Source: Montifringilla adamsi
Lineage: Eukaryota; Chordata; Aves; Passeriformes; Passeridae
NCBI GenBank assembly: GCA_017590115.1
Contig: JAGGNK010012559.1
Location: 1,608,119 to 1,672,118, forward strand
DNA: 64,000 nt
Reading direction: 5' to 3'
Both the position numbers and the translations under genes were made by a program. How positions within the stretch are numbered: the first letter of the stretch is position 1; every line of letters begins with the position of its first letter. The notes below the pieces were generated by a model that saw only the letters and a program-made list of their open reading frames with translations, made no database searches and had not been told where the DNA came from. Of the stretch, positions 57,003 to 64,000 are shown piece by piece.

Positions 57003-57215
57003 AGGTTTCCTGTCTCAACATCCATTGGTGAGATGCAGCTCTGAGTCTGTCACTCTTTGGTGTCTCCAGTCACTTGGGAGATAAAACCATCTCAAGATAA
57101 CAGCTGATGTCCGCCAGGAGAGGTGTCTAAAGGCAAACCCCCTCTGGAGACACTTTCCCCTATAGAACAGCTTTTGGGGTGGTTTGTGTTGTTGTCCTTA
57201 GCTGCTGGAGTACAT
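57003..57215 (-). repeat. Dispersed LTR-like repeat, copy 3
   Basis: It contains CCTGTCTCAACATCCATTGG, GGTGTCTCCAGTCACTTGGG, GGAGAGGTGTCTAAAGGCAA and GTTGTTGTCCTTAGCTGCTG, in the same order as copy 2. Confidence 0.82.
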
Positions 57216-57446
57216 TTCATTATCCTAGAAATGTTTTATTGTCTACTGCAGCCACCAGGTCTCACTCAGAGCTTGTCACCCAGCTGGAAGAGCAGCTCTA
57301 GGAGACCTGGGATCAGCTAGGGGGCTGAAGGCTCTGACAAAGACCCTGCAGAATAAATCCGTGTCTGGGAGGAACCAAGGGATTCCCTGTGGGGTTGGCT
57401 CTTGCCATCATCTGTCTCCTTTGGGGCACTGGGATTGCAGCTGGGC
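57216..57446. other. Intergenic spacer
   Basis: No recognised element. Confidence 0.55.
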
Positions 57447-57887
57447 TGTCAAATGCAGGGAGCCCCCGATGCAGGGAGTGATTGGCATCTGACTCAGTAG
57501 TTCAGGAGGCTAAACGACTGCTTTATTAATCTATTTATATTACACTAATACTATATTAAAATTATGCTAAAGAGATACTATACTATACTATACTATACTG
57601 TACTATACTATACTATACAAAAAGATACTAAAGAAAAACCCATGACTCTCTGAGACAGCCAGGACACCGCTTTGACCCAAGTGGCCAAGGAAACAAAACA
57701 ATCCTCAGCAGAATCCAAGTGACAAATTACTTTGGGTAAACAATCTCCATAACACATTCCACACGTGCAAAAACAACAGGAGCAGCAAGCAGAGATAAGA
57801 ATTGTTTTCTTCTCTCTCTGCTTCTCCAGGAAAACTCCTGGGAGAGAGAATTATGTCTGTCTCTGTTCAGAGAATGTGAATGCCACC
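57447..57887 (-). mobile_element. Solo LTR of an endogenous retrovirus (minus strand)
   Basis: The minus strand starts near TGGCATTCACATTCTCTGAA and ends GCTCCCTGCATTTGACA. Before the end it has ATTAATAAAGCAGTCG (poly(A) signal) and TATA-rich sequence. CTGGGC lies just outside both ends (offset by two bases on one side), a possible 6-bp target duplication. It contains a TACTA pentanucleotide run. No gag or pol is adjacent. Confidence 0.8.
57572..57618 (+). repeat. (ACTAT)n pentanucleotide run inside the LTR
   Basis: About nine ACTAT units with one ACTGT variant. Confidence 0.95.
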
Positions 57888-58551
57888 CTGGGCCAGCTCC
57901 GTTCCTGGAAGCTCTCCCTGCTTCTCGTGGCAGTTTGGAGGAGCAGCACACGAGGAGCACTCACGGCTGCTGTGCCAAAGGAGAGGGAGCTGCTTTCCCA
58001 CAAACAGCTCCATCAAGGTGCCCTCGGCAGGGGCAGGAGTCTGGGAAGGCTCTGAGCAGGAATTCTAATTAGCAGCTGACTTTTAAAGGTGGGGGAATCG
58101 GTGTGTCAGTCTGGGACTTGAGTTCACTGCACAAGTTGAGTGATTGTTGAAGTTGAGAAACTTCAGGCAGGACAAGGGAAAAATCAGATGTTTTCATCTC
58201 TGGGAACCAGGCAGCTGGGGAAGGAGGCAGCGGGATCCTTCACAGCTCCCAACATGGGGAATGAAGTGGCAAAGCATCCTTTAGGAGCCCAGAGCAGGGA
58301 GGAGAAGCCCCAGACTGAGCAGACACAGAATCACAGAATCAGGACAAACACCTGAAGCCTTTCCCCAGTCTCCTGTAGACAATGGTGTGTGTGCTGAAAA
58401 GGTGATTTAAAAAAATTAAAACATAAAAGGACTATCACCTCTAAATCCTTAAAAGAAAATAACTTAGAAAAAATTAATGGAAGAAAATTTAGATAGATTG
58501 GACTGGATAAGATAGATTTGGATTGGGTAAGATAGGTTTAGATTGGATAAT
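57888..58551. other. Intergenic, no gene seen
   Basis: Ends in an AT-rich patch with a loose repeat of GATTGGATAAGATAGATT (58495-58550). Confidence 0.6.
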
Positions 58552-58770
58552 AAGGAGGAATTCTACCCTGTGAGGGTGGGGAGACCCTGGCACAGATTCC
58601 CAGAGCAGCTGTGGCTGCCCCTGGATCCCTGGCAGTGCCCAAGGCCAGGCTGGACAGGGCTGGGATCAGCCAGGGACAGTGGGAGGCGTCCCTGCCATGG
58701 CAGGGGTGGAATGGAATGGGATTTCAGGTCCGTTCCAACCCAAACCATTCTGGGATTCTCTATTCTATGA
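58552..58770 (+). mobile_element. CR1 LINE 3' tail
   Basis: CCAGAGCAGCTGTGGCTGCC, GGCAGTGCCCAAGGCCAGGC and CCGTTCCAACCCAAACCATT end a CR1 fragment. Confidence 0.95.
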
Positions 58771-59639
58771 AAAGACAAACAGAAATATTTGCTACAAGCA
58801 CTGAACCTGGGATCCTGTGGAAGAAAACCTGTTTGTGGTGACAAGGAAAGGTGTGACCACGGTCATAGTGTCAGTGGCAGAGCTGTGCTCTGCAGGAACA
58901 CACACATCTCGCATGATTTGAGTTTGCAGCCTCCAATTTCCTTTGACTGCCTGGAAATTGTGCCCTGGAAAATGCAGAATTTCCATCCAGCTCTGCAGGG
59001 CTCTGATCTGCTTGGGGAGGAGGAGAGGAGAAGAATCAGCTCAGCTGGGCAGAGCTGTGAGCAGTGGTTTAGGATTTACAGATCTTTGCTGAGTGAGGGT
59101 AGCTGGGTGTGAGGAGCCTCAGATGAATTCTCTTTATTTCTCTGCAGTTCTGACTTGGACTGACATATTTTAGTGCAGCTTCATCAGAAACAGCTCAAGG
59201 GATGGCAAGAGCTGCAAGATTTCATTATTGTGCAATTCAAGGATGAAAGCAAAACCATTCTTGTGATCTGAACTTCAGCCTTGTGCATATCATGTACAAT
59301 GGGGAAGTTGTCAATCAGGAATTCCTTTCAAACTTTTTTTCTGTGTTCAGAGCTTCCCAGTTTTCTCACAATTCCCCTGAAGGGACTTGGTGGTCCCTAA
59401 TTTGGAATTTAAGGATGGGAAAACAGAAATGTGATTGAAAGTTGAAGTGGTGGCACACTGGAGACATGATTTGGGAAATGCCAGCATTGTTGTCCAGAGA
59501 AGAACATTCAGGTTGGTTTTATCAGAGTACCAGAAAATAGAAATAAACAGAGGAGGAAGAGCTGGACAAGGCAGGGCTGCAGAAAGGGGAAGAGTTTCAG
59601 CAGTGTGGGAATGGAAGCTCTGCTCTGCTCTGCTCTGGG
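58771..59639. other. Intergenic, no gene seen
   Basis: Right part (from about 59420) may be older CR1 sequence. Otherwise non-repetitive. Confidence 0.55.
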
Positions 59640-60140
59640 CTGGGCAGCCTCAGATCAAATATTATGAGCAATTTGGGCACCACAATGTAAGAAAGACATG
59701 AAATTATTAGAGGGCGTCCAAAGGAAGGAAGCAAATATGTTGATGGGCCTTGAGGAGAAGCTGCATGAGGAGCAGCTGAGGTCACAGGGAATGTTCATCC
59801 TGGAGAAGAGGAGACTGAGGGGAGACTCCTCACAGTTACCATGTTCTCTGGAGGGGGAGAGGAGGAACAGCTCACATCTCTGCTCTGGGACAGGGACAGC
59901 AGCCAGGGCACGGCTGGAGCTGGGCCAGGGCAGCTCAGGCTGCAGATCAGGGCAAGGTTCTTCCCCCAGAGGGTGCTGGCACTGCCCAGGCTCCCCAGGG
60001 AATGGGCACAGCCCCGAGGCTGCCAGAGCTCCAGGGATGCCCAGGGTGGGGGTGTTTGGAGGTCTGAGCAGGGCCTGGGGTTGGACTGGATCATCCTGTG
60101 GGTCCTCCCAGCTCAGGAGATTCTGTGGTATCCTGTGATG
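59640..60140 (+). mobile_element. CR1 LINE 3' fragment, extended
   Basis: GGGCGTCCAAAGGAAGGAAG, TGGGCCTTGAGGAGAAGCTG, TGGAGAAGAGGAGACTGAGG, GCCAGGGCACGGCTGGAGCT and TTGGACTGGATCATCCTGTG run in CR1 order, including sequence upstream of the usual truncation point. It is the longest CR1 piece besides the one at 54808. Confidence 0.9.
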
Positions 60141-62237
60141 GTGAAGGTCTCTGCCCAGGGAGTGTCCCCTGCCCTGGGGAACAGCCCATCCCTGCAGCAC
60201 TGGCACACACAGATCCCTTCCCTTGGCCACCCGTGGCCTTTGGGGCCCCTCTGTGTCCCTGGCCAGCCCCAGCGATGTGGAGCTGGCCCAGACAGAGCTC
60301 TGGGCTGTGTTTGGCTCCAAGCTGCACTCTGTGGACAGCACCTGGCCAGAAGGGGCAGTTTGTCCCTGCCCCAGAGCATTAATTATTGAGCAGAGGTTGG
60401 AAATCCACCCGTGGTACCTTGTGAGGATGCCCTGAGCTGGTGAGGCTGCAGAGTTTAATGCAGCTGTAAAATGAGTCCAGGCTTGAGGGACTCTGCTGCC
60501 AGGCAGGGGAACATGGTGGAGACCTCCTGCCTTCTTGTCCCAGCCTGTGGGGACCCAAAAACAGACAGCTCTGGCAGGCCTGGGCCACTCCCTGCTGTGG
60601 CAATTCCCACCTGGCAGCACCCAGCTGGCAGGGCAGGGCAGGGCTGGCACTGCCTGCAGCCACTGGGGGTCACACAATCGGTACAGCCAACCTGAAACTG
60701 CCACTGGTGGGCTGGTAGTAAATAAAGGGTTAAACATGAAGGGTGTGGGGGGGACAGGTGTTTTTGAGCCTTTGTGTGATACCTTAGCTCTTCTCTGAAC
60801 TGCTGAAATGTTCAGGAGATGGCAGGAGAGCCCATGGGGATTGGAAAGGCTGTGCCTTCCAAATCCTCAGACCTTCCTGGGTCAGGAACAACAGAGAGAA
60901 GGTTTGGAATGGGAATTACCCTGAGATAGGCTCAGGACGAGCTGTTCTTGGGGCCAATTTCCTGTACAAGCCCTGCAGGGAAGGTGCCAGGTGTGCCCAG
61001 GAAGGATCCACATGCTGGAAATGCAGCATGGATTGACCAGGGATCTGGCCAGGCTGTTCCTGGCAAGAGGTGGCAGAGGAGGAAGCACAGCCAGTTCAGG
61101 GCTGCTCTTTGACAAAAAGTCATTACATTTCAATTCCCAAGGGTGGTGTTGGTTCAGAAGCTCCTCAGGCCCAATTTAAACTGAATAACACATCATCCCA
61201 TGGGTGCTCACAGCCCAAGTGTGAGGTGCTCAGGCAAAGTTCTGAAGCTGTAAAATTCACATTTTCACTGCATCCAGGCCAGCAGGATGGAATAACTGAG
61301 GAGTTGTGCCAGCATTCCCAGCTGTACTCAGTCTCACCTGAGTGCTGTTTTACACCTTCTCCTGGTGGAATTGAACTTCTGCTCTCAGAAATCCTGCTCT
61401 GCATTTTCTCCCCACTCACCTGTTGTCATGTCCTGGAATATCCAAAATCCAGAGCTGTGGTGTGCAGCCACAGAATGGTCTGCACCATTCTGGTGTGCAG
61501 AGAGGCTGAGCCTGGATTATGGCTGCAGGACAGGAGATTTTTGAGAAGATGCCCAAACCAATCAGGTCCCACTGTTTTGCCTGTCAGGCCTGTTCCATCT
61601 AATTCAGCTAAGAATGAATTTCAGGGGAAATGAGACACAGCTGTTCCTGGGTAGAAAGGTCTCCAGTTATTGACCCATCCTCCCATCCTTCCCCTGGTGA
61701 CTCAGCAGCTCCCTGAGCTTTATGCAAATGAACATTCCTGAGTGCTTTCCTGTCTGATCCTGATACTGCCCCGATTTATCAATAAACACCTTCCTCTAAT
61801 CTTTGCTCTACTGTTTCTTCTGAGGCTTCATAATAAATATTTTCATTTGTGCTCCATTCAGAAAAGCTGAAACTCTCATCACACCATGATGAAATCTCAT
61901 GGGACTTTTGATACAATTACAAAATGGCAAACCCCATTTTATGGCTCCTTCCCAGCAGCAGGTGAGTGATTTATTGGCCTCCTTCCTGAAACCCGAAGCT
62001 CTGCATCATTTTTTGTCATCAGGACTGAGAGAGAGGAGGTTAGAGAGCCCAGTGGGAGCTGTTTGTGCAATCACAGAAAGCGTGGGAGCTGCAGCATCAA
62101 ATTCACCCAAAAAGCCATCTGAGCAGCTTCTGCTCAAATGGGACTGAGAGTGGGAGAGGGAGGGAAGTTCTTGGTCCACAGATCTGCTGCAGAGGGAGGA
62201 CTTGGACTTGGGGATGTTGAGATGCACCAGCAAAGCA
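60141..62237. other. Intergenic; AATAAA pair at 61781 and 61831
   Basis: No gene is recognised. TTTATCAATAAACACC and CATAATAAATATT near 61775-61840 could be a poly(A) region of a decayed LTR or retrocopy, but no coding sequence leads up to it. Confidence 0.5.
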
Positions 62238-62392
62238 TCCTTGGAAGTGTCCCAGGCCAGGCTGGACGGGGCTTGGAGCAGCCTGGGACAGTGGAAGGTG
62301 TCCTTGCCATGGCAGGGGTGGGATGAGCTGGGCTTTAACTGAGCTGAGCTTTAAGGTCCCTTCCAACCCAAACCATTCCAGGACTTCCTGCA
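62238..62392 (+). mobile_element. CR1 LINE 3' tail
   Basis: AGGCCAGGCTGGACGGGGCT, GGACAGTGGAAGGTGTCCTT and CCCTTCCAACCCAAACCATT are typical. Confidence 0.95.
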
Positions 62393-62980
62393 GGCTGATA
62401 AATGGAAATTTACAGGCATTAGCAGGTCCTTCCAGACTATCAGGTCCATTAGTTTATTTATCACTAAATAAATACCTCGGTATCAGCAGCTCCTGAGTGG
62501 CTCCTTCTGGTATCACAGTGCCCTACTTTGCCTGGCCTGACCCACGGGGCAGCGGGCTGGGCTGGGCTCTGCTGGACTGGGAACGGGGCTTACTCTGTGC
62601 TCACCTGGCTCTCAGATCCTGCAGCTTTGCTCAGGCCCTGGTGTGCCTGGGAGGGCCTCACCTCGAGATAACTGGGCTGGAAAGGGCTGAGCAGGGATGG
62701 AGAGCAAACAGCAGCAGCACTGGGAGCTGGGCTGCCTCCAGGGGAAACTGCCCTGGTGAGCGTGGGGAGCCCAGCTCCAGCCCTGGGCTGTGTGTGACCA
62801 CCAGTCTCTGCTGGGGGCAGGCAGGGATGGACACTCAGGAGGAATTCCAGGGTTTTCTCCCTGAGGATGGCAGCTGGTGGTCCCCAGCCTGAGGGGCCCA
62901 AAGCTCCATCTCCATGGGACATGCTGGGCCTGCTGCTCCCAAGGGGACACCCGGCCGTGCGAGGGCTGCTGGAGGTGGAA
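62393..62980. other. Intergenic, no gene seen
   Basis: Non-repetitive and moderately GC-rich. No exon is recognised. Confidence 0.6.
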
Positions 62981-63150
62981 CCCCAGAACCACAGAGCCCC
63001 AGAGTCACAGAACCCCAGAATCCCAGAATGCCAGAATCCCAGAACACCACAATCCCAGCATCCCAGAATCAGAGAACAGAATCCCAGAACTCCAAAACCA
63101 GAGAACAGAAACCCAGAACCCCAGAACCAGAGAACAGAATCACAGAATGA
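62981..63150 (+). repeat. Expanded CR1-terminal octamer array (CCCAGAAT units)
   Basis: About twenty degenerate copies of CAGAATCC/CAGAACCC words directly precede a reversed CR1 tail. They look like an expansion of the element's own 3' terminal short repeat. Confidence 0.9.
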
Positions 63151-63215
63151 GCTGGGCTGGAAAAGACCTTTGAAATCATCAAGTCCAACCTGTGACCTGA
63201 CACCCAGCCTCTCCT
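63138..63215 (-). mobile_element. CR1 LINE tail (minus strand)
   Basis: AATCACAGAATGAGCTGGGC, AAAAGACCTTTGAAATCATC and AAGTCCAACCTGTGACC are a reversed CR1 3' end. Confidence 0.9.
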
Positions 63216-63860
63216 GGGGCTCCATTCCCTTCTCAGCTCCGTTCCCTGCCCTGGATGTGCTCCAGCATCCCAAACCAACACCTCCTGCTGCAGAAGTGCC
63301 AAGGCCAGTGAAGGTTCCCTTCTGAGAAGAGCTGACATGTCCAACTGTGTGCCTGTCCTGCAGGTGCCTGCAGCCAGCCTGGGTTTGGAGCCTGGCTGAT
63401 TTCTTCACGTGAAACACCAGTAAAGGCACAGAACCAAGGGCATCACTTCTGGAGTCACCCCAAGAAGGTTCAGAGTAGGAAAATAGCGAATGGTAGGGAG
63501 GAGGAAGCTGCCCAGGACTTGGCAGAGAGTGTTTGGCCATTGGAATGTGGGAATGGAACTGATTTGGTTTGGTCTGGAAATGACGTGGGAATGGTTTGTG
63601 CTCAGGCTGTGCCTCCAGGCGTGGGCTGGAAGCCTTTGAGGGGTCATGGGCTCAGCCCTGGGATATGCTGGCCATGCTGGGGCTGAGCCTGGGCCAGTCC
63701 AATCCCTCGGGGCCAGCAGGAGCTGTGGCCCGGCTGGTGCCTGGTGTGGGTGAGCCAAGGAACCAAACCTGACACTGATCACAGTGTCTGCTTGCACTGG
63801 ACACCCACAGAGGTAATTTCAGGAGAGACCTGGGGTTATACAATGCCCCAGGGCAGGAAA
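63216..63860. other. Intergenic, no gene seen
   Basis: Non-repetitive spacer. Confidence 0.6.
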
Positions 63861-64000
63861 TTTTACATTTCAGTGTCCAATTTTACATTGCAGTGTCCAA
63901 TTCTACATTTAAGTCTCCAATTTTACATTTCAGTCTCCAATTTTACATGTCATTCTCGAATTTTACATTTCATTCTCCAGTTTTACATTTCAGTCTCCAG
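63861..64000 (+). repeat. 20-bp tandem repeat, seven units, continuing past the window end
   Basis: Units of TTTTACATTTCAGTCTCCAA repeat with exact 20-base spacing and point changes. The array is cut by the window edge. Confidence 0.97.

Noticed and set aside
59655..60737. 360-codon open frame on the minus strand
   Set aside because: It runs antisense through a CR1 fragment (59640-60140) and unique spacer, with no recognisable domain. GC-rich CR1 sequence often lacks stops on both strands.
61775..61840. Two AATAAA signals as the end of another gene
   Set aside because: No coding sequence on the + strand leads up to them. They may be from a decayed LTR or be chance in AT-rich sequence.
62590..63540. 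316-codon open frame on the minus strand
   Set aside because: Its middle is the octamer array and a CR1 tail (repetitive FWGSG/FLGFC residues). The ends are unrelated low-complexity sequence.
63861..64000. CRISPR-like array (regular 20-bp units); also the 40-bp array at 7968
   Set aside because: Units are contiguous with no unique spacers, and the genome is a vertebrate's. These are ordinary minisatellites.
5476..64000. Exons of expected neighbours (FOXO6, SCMH1, HIVEP3)
   Set aside because: No forkhead, SAM/MBT or zinc-finger motif was seen in any frame examined by eye. A tool-based search could still find short exons.

Overview
This is a vertebrate nuclear window, almost certainly from a bird and probably a songbird. 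The basis is more than a dozen truncated CR1 LINE tails on both strands, short solo LTRs of the kind common in passerines, vertebrate splice sites, and one spliced gene. No bacterial, CRISPR, tRNA or rRNA feature was recognised.

The only protein-coding gene I can support is endothelin-2 (EDN2), on the + strand at the left end. Its coding sequence is 102-159, 432-564, 1660-1779, 2635-2739 and 3462-3573 (five exons, 175 residues). All introns are GT-AG and all phases agree. It shows a signal peptide, a furin-type site, the 21-residue ET-2 peptide (residues 39-59), the Trp-Val converting-enzyme site, a second basic cleavage site, the endothelin-like cysteine repeat (residues 85-99) and a basic C-terminus. 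A long 3' UTR probably ends near an AATAAA at 5455. The 5' end is CpG-rich.

From about 5.5 kb to the window end I see no exon of a recognisable gene. The region consists of CR1 fragments, solo LTRs (9686, 12122, 20820, 28920, 30643, 42688, 57447 and a possible family at 50223/53779/57003), many local tandem duplications (units from 20 to about 700 bp) and AT-rich non-repetitive blocks. Some of those blocks could be regulatory elements of EDN2 or of a neighbour outside the window. One sequence gap (12888-13155) sits between two poly-A runs.

I did not find a new gene system. The most notable structures are a near-identical 315-bp duplicate pair 9 kb apart (7.6 and 16.6 kb), a 707-bp direct duplication carrying TGGAA satellite runs (44.2-45.6 kb), several minisatellites open in many frames that mimic genes, an array of splice-donor-like motifs (11.2-11.6 kb), an expanded CR1 terminal octamer array (63.0 kb), and a dispersed LTR-like family seen three times in 7 kb.
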